Source: JAULUH01 sp032111745
GTDB taxonomy: Bacteria > Chloroflexota > Anaerolineae > JAAEKA01
Length of the DNA stretch: 9,395 nucleotides
NCBI GenBank assembly: GCA_032111745.1
Contig: JAULUH010000495.1
Span: 1 to 9,395, forward strand
Direction of reading: 5' to 3'
This document shows, in pieces, positions 1 to 6,442 of this stretch; positions within the stretch are counted from its first letter, which is position 1; every line of letters starts with the position of its first letter. The position numbers and the translations under genes were made by a program. The notes beneath the pieces are model-generated. The model was not told the origin of the DNA. It ran no database searches and worked only from the letters and a program-made list of their open reading frames with translations.

Positions 1-665
1 CACTGGATAGACTACTGAGCCAGCGCCCGGAGCTTGTCCAGCTACAGCATCCCTGCTTGATTCGGGTTCATGACCTGGTAAGGGAGGAGCAGGTCACCTA
101 CCTGGTCGAGGATTACGACACAGGTGAAACCCTTGACGCACTGCTTCGCCAGGGGAATGGCGCCTTGCGGGATGGCGAGCCTGGGGCGCTTGAGATCGTC
201 CGGGCGGTGCTGGACGCCCTGGAGCATCTCCACGGACAGGGCCTGGTGCATGGCAACCTTAAGCCCGCCAACGTCTTCATCGACGACTCAGGCATTCGAG
301 TTGGAGGCCTGGGATTGGGTCACCTGGATGAAGGGCAGAACCTACTGAAGGCACCGGTACTGCGCCAGACGGCGGCCTATCTGGCTCCCGAGCAAATCCT
401 GGGACAGGCCATCGATCCTCGCACCGACCTCTACGCCCTGGGGATAATGCTCTACGAGCTGTTCACAGGACGTAAACCGTTCGAGGGCAGCGAGCAGGAA
501 GTCCTCGAAGCACACGTAGCCGTGCCTCCCCTCCCGCCACGCGAGATAAATCCACGCATCCCCGTCAGCCTGAACCACCTCGTCCTGAAGCTGCTAGCCA
601 AGAACCAAGCCGATCGCTATGCCAGTATCTCTGAGGTACGGCAAAGCATGCTAAAGATGGCCTAG
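1..665 (+). CDS. Protein-kinase-fold protein, C-terminal part, probable pseudokinase (5' end outside window)
   Basis: The frame is open from base 3 to the TAG at 663-665 (220 visible codons), so the start and the ATP-binding N-lobe with its lysine lie upstream. The visible part runs from the beta4/beta5-hinge region (HPCLIRVHD, then YLVEDYDTGETL) through the C-lobe of a Ser/Thr-kinase fold and stops right after the last helix (LLAKNQADRY, then SEVRQSMLKMA), so no domain follows the kinase fold. Conserved landmarks are the catalytic-loop frame HGNLKPANVFI, the YLAPEQ (APE) motif, the helix-F segment DLYALGIMLYELFTG and the late Arg in ADRY. Two key residues are missing: the HxD aspartate is Asn (AAC, 255-257), and the DFG motif reads Gly-Leu-Gly (306-314). 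Phosphotransfer is therefore unlikely, and a scaffold or ligand-binding role is inferred. The partner is unknown. Neighbours give no functional clue, because glnA is convergent. Confidence 0.85.
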   Translation, partial: LDRLLSQRPELVQLQHPCLIRVHDLVREEQVTYLVEDYDTGETLDALLRQGNGALRDGEPGALEIVRAVLDALEHLHGQGLVHGNLKPANVFIDDSGIRVGGLGLGHLDEGQNLLKAPVLRQTAAYLAPEQILGQAIDPRTDLYALGIMLYELFTGRKPFEGSEQEVLEAHVAVPPLPPREINPRIPVSLNHLVLKLLAKNQADRYASISEVRQSMLKMA

Positions 666-697
666 GGGGCTGGAAAACACCGGAGCCCAAACTACAC

Positions 698-740
698 CCG
701 TTCAACAAGGCACTTGTGGACGACCTGGCGTCATGAACGG
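698..740. repeat. Inverted repeat in the convergent gap, with nested small hairpin
   Basis: CCGTTCA (698-704) pairs perfectly with TGAACGG (734-740). Directly inside the left arm, ACAAG (705-709) pairs with CTTGT (713-717) around a GCA loop. The arrangement lies between the stop codons of the convergent kinase-fold gene and glnA. No T-run follows on either strand. It may be part of a structured 3' region or of a small degenerate repeat element. Confidence 0.4.
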
Positions 741-742
741 TT

Positions 743-787
743 GGGCACGAATGGCAGTAGGCGATTGTCGCGCCACCATTCGTGCCC
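743..787. terminator. Large hairpin between convergent genes, possible bidirectional terminator without U-tract
   Basis: GGGCACGAATGG (743-754) and CCATTCGTGCCC (776-787) form a perfect 12-bp stem. The 21-nt loop contains a small nested GCGA-TTG-TCGC hairpin (761-771). It sits 17 bases beyond the glnA stop and about 80 bases beyond the kinase-fold stop, the right place to end or protect both transcripts. Neither side has a T-run, so it is not a canonical intrinsic terminator. A 3'-stabilising hairpin or a miniature inverted-repeat element is equally possible. Confidence 0.45.
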
Positions 788-803
788 CTTCGGGAGGACG
801 ATA

Positions 804-2219
804 TCAGGCGTCGAAGTAGAGAGTGAACTCGTGGGGGTGCGGGCGCATGCGCACCGGGTTGACCTCGACCTCGCGCTTGTAGGCGATGTAGGTCTCCAGC
901 ATGTCGACGCTGAAGACGTCGCCCTTGAGGAGGAACTCGTGGTCCTGCTCCAGGGCCTCGAGCACGTCGGCCAGGGAGCCGGGCACCTGCTTGATCTTCT
1001 TGGCCTCCTCGGGCGGCAGGCTGTACAGGTCCTTTTCCATGGGCTCGCCGGGATCGATGCGGTTCTGGATGCCGTCCAGGCCGGCCATCAGGAGGGCGGC
1101 GAAGCAGAGGTAGGGGTTGCACGACGGGTCGGGCGCCCGGAACTCGATGCGCTTGGCCTTGGGGCTCTTCGAATAAACCGGGATACGGCAGATGGCCGAG
1201 CGGTTGCGCTGGGAGAAGGCCAGGTTCACCGGGGCCTCGAAGCCGGGCACCAGGCGGCGATAGGAGTTGGTGGTAGGCGCGCAGAGTGCTAATAGGGCCG
1301 GTGCGTGCTTGAGCAGGCCGCCGATGTAGTAGCGGGCGGTGTCGGATAGCTGGGCGTAGCCGGCCTCGTCGAAGAAGACGTTCTTGTCATCCTTCCACAG
1401 GCTCTGATGCACGTGCATGCCGCTGCCGTTGTCCTCGAACAGGGGCTTGGGCATGAAGGTGGCGGTCAGGCCGTTCTGGCGGGCCACGTTCTTGACCATG
1501 TACTTGTAGAGCATGATGTTGTCCGCCATGCGCGTCAGCGGGCCGAAGCGCATGTCGATCTCGCACTGGCCCGCGGTGGCTACCTCGTGGTGGTGCACCT
1601 CGACGGCCACTCCGGCCTCCTCCAGGGCCAACGTGATCTTGCTGCGCACGTCCTGGAGGGTGTCGGTGGGCGGGGTGGGGAAGTAGCCGCGCTTGGGCGG
1701 GATCTGGCCGCCGAAGTTCGGGCCATCGTTGTGGCCGCTGTTCCACCAGCCCTCAGCGCTGTCGACGAAGTAGAAGGCCTGGTTGGTGCCGCCGCCATAG
1801 CGCACGCTGCTGAACAGGAAGAACTCGGCCTCAGGACCCCAGTAGCTGGCATCGGCAATGCCGGTCTGCTTGAGATAGGCCTCGGCACGCTGGGCGATGT
1901 ACCGCGGATCGCGCGAGTAGGGCTCCCGAGTCACCGGGTCGAACACATCGCAGATGATGGCAAGAGTGGGAATCTCGTAGATGGGATCGACAAAGGCGGT
2001 GGTGGGGTCGAGCATCAGCAGCATGTCCGACTCGTGGATCTCCTTGAAGCCACGAATGGACGAGCCGTCGAAGCCAACACCATCCTCGAACATCTCCTCA
2101 TTGAGCTCCCGGGCCGGGACGGAGAAGTGCTGCCACACGCCGGGCAAATCGGTGAAGCGGAAGTCGACCATTTTGACCTGGGGAACCAGGGCCAGAACGT
2201 CCTGTACGGTCTGAGGCAT
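804..2219 (-). CDS. glnA: Glutamine synthetase type I (GSI-beta)
   Basis: This enzyme condenses ammonia with glutamate using ATP to make glutamine; it is cytoplasmic and the family is dodecameric. The 471-residue length is typical of GSI. Visible motifs in order are FDGSSIRGF (50-58), metal-site glutamates in GPEAEFF (128-134), HHHEVATAGQCEID with further acidic ligands (209-222), GSGMHVHQSLW (266-275), the glutamate-binding NSYRRLVPGFEAP (318-330), NRSAICRIP with Arg340 (339-347) and RIEFRAPDPSCNPY (357-370). The adenylylation segment KDLYSLPPEE places the modifiable tyrosine at 399 (codon 1025-1023), which marks the GSI-beta class and matches the adenylyltransferase gene just upstream. The ATG at 2219 is chosen because AAGGAG lies 10 bases upstream and the protein then begins as family members do. 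A 21-codon longer reading would start at about the predicted transcription start. It has its own promoter downstream of glnE. Confidence 0.98.
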   Translation of the reverse strand: MPQTVQDVLALVPQVKMVDFRFTDLPGVWQHFSVPARELNEEMFEDGVGFDGSSIRGFKEIHESDMLLMLDPTTAFVDPIYEIPTLAIICDVFDPVTREPYSRDPRYIAQRAEAYLKQTGIADASYWGPEAEFFLFSSVRYGGGTNQAFYFVDSAEGWWNSGHNDGPNFGGQIPPKRGYFPTPPTDTLQDVRSKITLALEEAGVAVEVHHHEVATAGQCEIDMRFGPLTRMADNIMLYKYMVKNVARQNGLTATFMPKPLFEDNGSGMHVHQSLWKDDKNVFFDEAGYAQLSDTARYYIGGLLKHAPALLALCAPTTNSYRRLVPGFEAPVNLAFSQRNRSAICRIPVYSKSPKAKRIEFRAPDPSCNPYLCFAALLMAGLDGIQNRIDPGEPMEKDLYSLPPEEAKKIKQVPGSLADVLEALEQDHEFLLKGDVFSVDMLETYIAYKREVEVNPVRMRPHPHEFTLYFDA

Positions 2220-2229
2220 GGAAGTGAGT

Positions 2230-2235
2230 CTCCTT
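2230..2235 (-). promoter_or_regulatory. Ribosome binding site of glnA
   Basis: On the minus strand AAGGAG ends 10 bases before the ATG at 2219. It is the clearest Shine-Dalgarno sequence near the 5' end of glnA and fixes the start there. Confidence 0.75.
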
Positions 2236-2260
2236 GTTTGTGTTTTGGAATCGTCGTGGA

Positions 2261-2278
2261 CCAGGGGGATGCCCCTGG
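2261..2278 (-). promoter_or_regulatory. Hairpin in the glnA 5' leader
   Basis: On the minus strand CCAGGGG, a CATC tetraloop and CCCCTGG form a perfect 7-bp GC-rich stem. It begins about 4 nt after the predicted glnA transcription start (near 2282) and ends about 40 nt before the ATG. No T-run follows, so it is not a terminator. A role in mRNA stability or as a small regulator target is inference. Confidence 0.4.
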
Positions 2279-2288
2279 GCACATCAAG

Positions 2289-2318
2289 AGTATAACAGAG
2301 GGCGAGGGTGGCTGTCCA
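2289..2318 (-). promoter_or_regulatory. glnA promoter, extended -10 type
   Basis: On the minus strand TGGACA (2318-2313; five of six bases of TTGACA) is followed after 18 bases by TATACT (2294-2289). TG stands one base before the -10 hexamer, giving the extended -10 form TGTTATACT. The predicted start near 2282 gives a leader of about 60 nt. The promoter lies in the glnE-glnA gap, so glnA can be transcribed independently of glnE. Confidence 0.6.
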
Positions 2319-2319
2319 T

Positions 2320-2333
2320 TACCCAGATGGGTA
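2320..2333. promoter_or_regulatory. Perfect dyad adjoining the glnA -35 box, candidate operator or activator site
   Basis: TACCCA (2320-2325), a GA spacer and TGGGTA (2328-2333) form a perfect 6+6 inverted repeat. It lies one base upstream of the glnA -35 hexamer, centred about 44 bases before the predicted start. That is a typical site for a dimeric regulator contacting RNA polymerase. It does not match the NtcA consensus GTA-N8-TAC or the Bacillus TnrA/GlnR consensus, so the regulator is unknown. Confidence 0.45.
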
Positions 2334-2347
2334 CTATTTGCGGTGGT

Positions 2348-2372
2348 TTGGCGTAAAGACGCCAAGGCGCAG
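2348..2372. repeat. Short palindromic segment resembling a dispersed intergenic repeat
   Basis: TTGGCGT (2348-2354), an AAAG loop and ACGCCAA (2359-2365) form a perfect 7-bp hairpin, followed by GGCGCAG. The wording GGCGTAAAGACGCCAAGGCG resembles short intergenic repeats I recall from several phyla. It lies about 20-45 bases beyond the glnE stop, so its hairpin may also mark the glnE 3' end, although no T-run follows on the minus strand. Repeat status cannot be proven from one copy. Confidence 0.35.
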
Positions 2373-2393
2373 AGGGTTTCTTTGGGGTGGGGG

Positions 2394-5300
2394 TTAGCCC
2401 AGGAGGCGGGCACTGAGCTCCTGCACCCAGGTGATATGGTCGGTGAGATCCACGCCCAGGAGGTCGACGGCACTGCCGTAGCCCAGGCGGCGAGCCAGGA
2501 AGGCGTATTCCTCGCTGTTCGGGGGTGGCACCGTGAGGTCTTTGCTATTGCCCCGGACGACGCGCAGGGCGTCGATCAGGCGCAGAAGAAAGCCATGGGC
2601 GGCACGCAGGCGGGCGTAGTCCTCTGGGGAGATGAGGCCGGCCCAGGCCAGGGCGGCCATGGCCTCCTGGGTGTTGCTGAGACGCAGACCGGGGTCGGCC
2701 CCGGCGTGCGCGATCTGCAGGCCCTGCACCAGGTATTCCACGTCTACCAGCCCCCCCAGGCTGTACTTGGCATTGATGGTGCCGGGGGTCACCAGGTGGC
2801 GCAGCTGGCGCTCCCGCATGGCGCGCATGCCGGTGACGTCGAAGGGCCCGTCGCCGTAGACGTAGCGGTCGCGCAGGGCGAGGATCTGATCGGCCAGGGC
2901 GGCGTCCCCGGCGATGGGGCGCAGCTTGATCAGGGCCTGGCGCTCGTAGCTCCAGGCCGCGCCGGTGGGGGCAAAGTAGCGGCGGAAGGACTCCAGGGAG
3001 ACGGCCAGGCTGCCGGCGCTGCCGTAGGGGCGCAGCTGCAGGTCGATCTCGAAGATCCCCTCCCGGCGAGCCCGGATGGCCCGCACTACGTCCTGCACCA
3101 GGCGCTCGTAATACTCGGCGGTGGTGACAACGCGCGGGCCGGTGGTCTGCCCGTTGCTGTCGTAGAGCACCATCAGCTCGATGTCGGAGGCATAGCCCAG
3201 CTCGCGGCCACCACTCTTGCCCAGGGCGCAGACCGCGTAGGCACTCGGCTGGCCATCGGCAGCCAGAGGAGTGCCGAAGCTGCGCTGCAGCTCCTCTCCC
3301 ACGTGTTGGAAGGCGGCCTCCACGACGACCTCGGCCAGGTCGGTCAGCTCGGCGGAGAACTGGCCAGGGCTGGCAGTGTAGCCGAGGATGTTGCGCATGT
3401 CGATGCGGAACATCTCACGGTCCTTGAAGGCGTTGAGCTCGTCGCGCCACCCTGCCTGTCGTTCCGTGCCGGCGTTACCTTGCAGCCTGGCGGCCAGCTC
3501 GGCCGCGAGCTGGGCCTTGCTCTTGCTGGCAGGTAGGGCGGCGACGTCCCGCACCACGGGGAAGAGGTTCTCGTGCTGCATGCGCAGGAAATCGTCCCAC
3601 AGGAAGTCGCTGACGCCCAGGAGCTGGGCCAGCGCCTCCAGCACCTCCGGCCGCTCGAGGGAGGCCAACTGGTCGGGCCAGTCGGGCTGGCGGAAGAGCT
3701 GGCCCAGGTACTCGTGGAAGTGCAGCAGGGCCGACTCGGGGTTGGGCGACATGGGCAGCAGGTGGGTGAAGTGCTTGACCAGCACGGTGGCGGCGCGCAG
3801 CTGGCGCTGGCGCTCGCGGTCGACGATCTTGCGCCCGCGAGAGTCGGTGATGTAGAGGGTATCCTGCGCGCGGTTGCCCGCAGAGGCCACGGCCACCTGC
3901 GCAATCTGGATGTCGTTGAGAGCCAGGGCGTTGGTCAGCTCGTACAGGAAGCCGATAGTATCGGGGGCATCGATACGCAGGATGGTGTAGCGGCCGGAGG
4001 TGTCGTTGTCGATCTCGATACCAATAGGCTGGAGGGTAGGGGCGGCGCCGGGCAGCTCGCGCACGGCCACGCCGACGCGCTTGGCCAGCTCGCCCTGGGC
4101 CTCGCGCGGCTGGCGCGCCTGCATCAGGCGCAGCAGGGCGGTGAGGTCGGCGGCGTAGCTGAGCCACACCCCGGCGTCGCGATCGGGCAGGACCGAGTGC
4201 ACGGTGAAAACATCCACGATCTTGAGGCGCTCGGCGGCCGGCGCGGCCTGGGGCTCGTAGGTAAAAACATGGCCCTCGGCGATGCTGAAGCCGTAGACAA
4301 AGAGCAGGCCGCAGATTAGCGACAGCTCGCCCTGGAAATCGTAACCCACCACGGTCACACGCCAGTCATCATCGCCGAGGGCTTCCCCACGCACCTCGAC
4401 CGGATTCTCCGGGCTCAGGCGGTCCAGAAGCTCGGCGTGGCGTTTAATCTCAGCCGGGCTGAAGGCAATGGCATAGGCCGGCACCATGCGGGCCACGTGG
4501 GCGCCGAGCGCGGGCGGGGGAAACTGGTCCGCGGCAGGCGGGAGCTCGGAAGGGGTGGCTGGTTGTGACATGCCGGTGACTCCATTGTCTGCGGCCGGTG
4601 GCGCGCCGCCGGGGCGCGGGGACAGGGAGGGCCAGGTGCCGGGATTCAGGTAGTGCTGGTAGATGGCGCGAATGGCGGCGCTGTGCTGTTGGTAGCGGGC
4701 GACAAACTGGGCGGCGGCATCGGGGCCGTGGTAGCCCAGCCGCTCGGCCAGGTAGGCCAGCTCGCCGGGAGCGGCGGGCAGGGTGTAGGTCTGGCGGTAG
4801 TCCAAGATCTGCAGGTAGTGCTCGACGGTGCGCAGGAAGACGTAGCCGTCGGCGAGGATGCGGCGCTCGTCCTTGGAGAGGAAACCGGCGTCGGCCAGCC
4901 GGGCCAGCACGGCCAGGGTGTTGGCCCCGCGCAGCTCGGGGTGGCTGTCGCCGTAGGCCAGCTGCAGGTACTGGACCACGAACTCCACGTCGCGGATGGA
5001 GCCCTCGCCCAGCTTGACCTCGCCCCAGTCGCGACCATGGCGGCGCAGGTCTTCCTCGGTCATCTGCTTCATGGCGTGGACGTCGGCGCGGGCGGCCTGG
5101 GGCTCCACGGCGTAGAGCAGGGGCTCAGCGTCCTGTAGCAGCGCCGCGCCCAGGGTGGGACTGCCGGCGATGACCCGGGCCTTGAGCAGGGCCTGTTTCT
5201 CCCACAGCCGGGCGTGCCTGGTCAGGTAGGCCAGGTAGCCCTCGTGGGAGATCACCAGTGGCCCCACCCGGCCCCAGGGCCGCAGCCGCATGTCCACGCG

Positions 5301-6188
5301 GTACAGGAAGCCGGTGTCGGTGGCCTCGCTGAGCACCTTGATCAGGCCCTCCCCCAGGCGCTGATAGGCTGTGGCATCGGCCGCGGCCAGGAAGAGCAGG
5401 TCGATGTCGGAGCTGTAGTTGAGCTCCTCGCCTCCAAGTTTGCCGAGGGCGAGCACGGCGAAGCCGTCCATGCTAAGGCCCAGGGAGCCGGCCAGCATAG
5501 AAAGGCAGGCCTGGACGATGGCATCGGCCAGGTGAGAAAGCTGCGCGGTCACCGTGGCCAGGTCCAAAAGGCCACTGAGGTCGCTCATGCCAATACGCAG
5601 GAACTGCCACTGCTGGTACTCGCGCAGGGCGTCCAGGGCGGGCTTGGGGATGGCCGGGCGGGCCTGTGGGCCGGCATCATGGGCTGAAAGCCAGGGGGCG
5701 ACGGCAGCCGAGGCCTCGGCCAGGAACTGAGCGGGATCCTTGACCTGGACGATGCCGCGGCGCTGGAGGAGGCGGGGAAAGGCCTCGGGATGGCGCAGCA
5801 GGATCTCGGTGAGGAACTGGCTGCCGGCAAAGAGGGTGACCAGCATCTCGATGGCCCGGGGGTCCTGGGCCAGGTGGCGGTAGAAGGCGGTCTGGTCGGG
5901 CACGCGGCCAGCAAAGCGCTCGAAGCTGACCAGGGCCCGCGAGGGACTGGCGGCGTCGCCCAGGACCAATAGGAGGTAGGGGAGGATCTCCGCCAGGGCA
6001 TCCTGGGCATCAGGGCGGGCCAGGTGCTCGACGCGACGGCGCAGGTCGCGGGGGCCAGCGAAGCCCAGGCGCGCGAGCAGCCGCGAGGTGTCCACCAGGC
6101 CCGGGCGCAGGGCACCGCCGGGGGTTTCGCCCGCCGCAGGAGATGTACCGTCCTTTGAAGCCTGCTCCAGCATGAAGTCGAGGTGCAT
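2394..6188 (-). CDS. glnE: Glutamine synthetase adenylyltransferase/deadenylylase with internal tandem ACT domains
   Basis: GlnE attaches AMP to a tyrosine of glutamine synthetase to inactivate it and removes it by phosphorolysis. The protein is 1264 residues against about 946 in E. coli. The N-terminal half has the helical entry region (about 70-145), the nucleotidyltransferase motif GKLGGEELNYSSDIDL (249-264; Asp261, Asp263) and GSIRDVEF (396-403). After a Pro/Ala-rich linker (about 517-565) come two ACT-like domains (about 607-666 and 732-789). The C-terminal half repeats the layout: GKSGGRELGYASDIEL (990-1005), AWSYERQALIKLRPIAGD (1078-1095) and GGLVDVEYLVQ (1145-1155). By homology the N-half removes AMP and the C-half adds it. 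The second acidic metal ligand of the C-half is Glu1004 instead of Asp. The ATG at 6188 is preferred over the upstream TTG at 6266, because a good promoter lies between them; ATG 6173 is an alternative. No clear Shine-Dalgarno sequence precedes it. It stands 174 bases upstream of glnA, its target. Confidence 0.95.
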   Translation of the reverse strand: MHLDFMLEQASKDGTSPAAGETPGGALRPGLVDTSRLLARLGFAGPRDLRRRVEHLARPDAQDALAEILPYLLLVLGDAASPSRALVSFERFAGRVPDQTAFYRHLAQDPRAIEMLVTLFAGSQFLTEILLRHPEAFPRLLQRRGIVQVKDPAQFLAEASAAVAPWLSAHDAGPQARPAIPKPALDALREYQQWQFLRIGMSDLSGLLDLATVTAQLSHLADAIVQACLSMLAGSLGLSMDGFAVLALGKLGGEELNYSSDIDLLFLAAADATAYQRLGEGLIKVLSEATDTGFLYRVDMRLRPWGRVGPLVISHEGYLAYLTRHARLWEKQALLKARVIAGSPTLGAALLQDAEPLLYAVEPQAARADVHAMKQMTEEDLRRHGRDWGEVKLGEGSIRDVEFVVQYLQLAYGDSHPELRGANTLAVLARLADAGFLSKDERRILADGYVFLRTVEHYLQILDYRQTYTLPAAPGELAYLAERLGYHGPDAAAQFVARYQQHSAAIRAIYQHYLNPGTWPSLSPRPGGAPPAADNGVTGMSQPATPSELPPAADQFPPPALGAHVARMVPAYAIAFSPAEIKRHAELLDRLSPENPVEVRGEALGDDDWRVTVVGYDFQGELSLICGLLFVYGFSIAEGHVFTYEPQAAPAAERLKIVDVFTVHSVLPDRDAGVWLSYAADLTALLRLMQARQPREAQGELAKRVGVAVRELPGAAPTLQPIGIEIDNDTSGRYTILRIDAPDTIGFLYELTNALALNDIQIAQVAVASAGNRAQDTLYITDSRGRKIVDRERQRQLRAATVLVKHFTHLLPMSPNPESALLHFHEYLGQLFRQPDWPDQLASLERPEVLEALAQLLGVSDFLWDDFLRMQHENLFPVVRDVAALPASKSKAQLAAELAARLQGNAGTERQAGWRDELNAFKDREMFRIDMRNILGYTASPGQFSAELTDLAEVVVEAAFQHVGEELQRSFGTPLAADGQPSAYAVCALGKSGGRELGYASDIELMVLYDSNGQTTGPRVVTTAEYYERLVQDVVRAIRARREGIFEIDLQLRPYGSAGSLAVSLESFRRYFAPTGAAWSYERQALIKLRPIAGDAALADQILALRDRYVYGDGPFDVTGMRAMRERQLRHLVTPGTINAKYSLGGLVDVEYLVQGLQIAHAGADPGLRLSNTQEAMAALAWAGLISPEDYARLRAAHGFLLRLIDALRVVRGNSKDLTVPPPNSEEYAFLARRLGYGSAVDLLGVDLTDHITWVQELSARLLG
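3822..4370 (-). other. Tandem ACT-domain insert within GlnE
   Basis: The first ACT-like unit (about 4370-4191) reads DDDWRVTVVGYD, then GLLFVYGFSIAEGHVFTYE and IVDVFTVHSVL. The second (about 3995-3822) reads SGRYTILRIDAPDTIGFLYE, then NALALNDIQIAQVAVAS and QDTLYITDSRGRKIVD. Both follow the ACT pattern of strand, Asp-x-x-Gly turn, helix, strand and final strand. The second closely resembles the C-terminal ACT domains of GlnD, which bind glutamine; note the VTD-x-x-G-x-KI-like end. Direct allosteric sensing of glutamine by GlnE is inferred. Confidence 0.8.
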
Positions 6189-6219
6189 GATCGTCAAGGC
6201 CGCCACGGCAGCCGGGCCT

Positions 6220-6248
6220 ATTGTACTGTGGACAGGGTGGTGTGGCAA
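6220..6248 (-). promoter_or_regulatory. glnE promoter, sigma-70 type
   Basis: On the minus strand TTGCCA (6248-6243) and TACAAT (6225-6220) are separated by exactly 17 bases, each one base away from consensus. The predicted start near 6213 gives a leader of about 25 nt before ATG 6188. The possible TTG start at 6266 lies upstream of this promoter and would not be in its transcript. Confidence 0.6.
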
Positions 6249-6309
6249 GCGAGACACCGAATTCAACTAGCGTTGCCTTCCCCTCCGGCTCCTCCGGTCC
6301 ATAGTTCCC

Positions 6310-6364
6310 CTCTGCGAACTCCGCGGTTCCCTCTCCGGCGTCCGTTCGTCCGTGCCCGTCCGTG
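6310..6364. repeat. Repeat-like segment in the glnE-ppx divergent gap
   Basis: The 316-base gap (6189-6504) contains no plausible gene. Besides the two promoters it holds CTCTGCGAACTCCGCGGTTC (6310-6329), whose wording resembles dispersed intergenic repeats in some bacteria. It is followed by three copies of CGTCCGT beginning at 6339, 6347 and 6357. The short tandem motif is visible directly. Membership in a genome-wide family is inference. Past it, 6365-6430 shows only a GC palindrome at 6388-6397 followed by a T-run. Confidence 0.4.
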
Positions 6365-6442
6365 TTCCGGTCCGCCCTGACGCTGCACGCCGCGGCGGTT
6401 TTTTGGAAGCCCTGGCCGGACCTGAGTCGCATGGAGGATAAA

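Noticed and set aside
565..1122. Minus-strand frame of 185 codons overlapping the kinase 3' end, the gap and the glnA 3' end
   Set aside because: It overlaps the well-supported glnA in another frame, is low in complexity and carries no motif.
1407..3536. A 709-codon open frame on the plus strand, antisense to glnA and the end of glnE and spanning their gap
   Set aside because: Its translation is Gly/Ala/Val/His/Gln-rich without recognisable domains and it runs opposite two unambiguous genes. Long antisense frames are expected from high-GC codon bias.
6388..6404. GC palindrome CGCCGCGGCG followed by a T-run, terminator-like on the plus strand
   Set aside because: No plus-strand gene lies upstream for it to terminate, and the palindrome has no loop, so a stable hairpin would be short. 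Probably chance.
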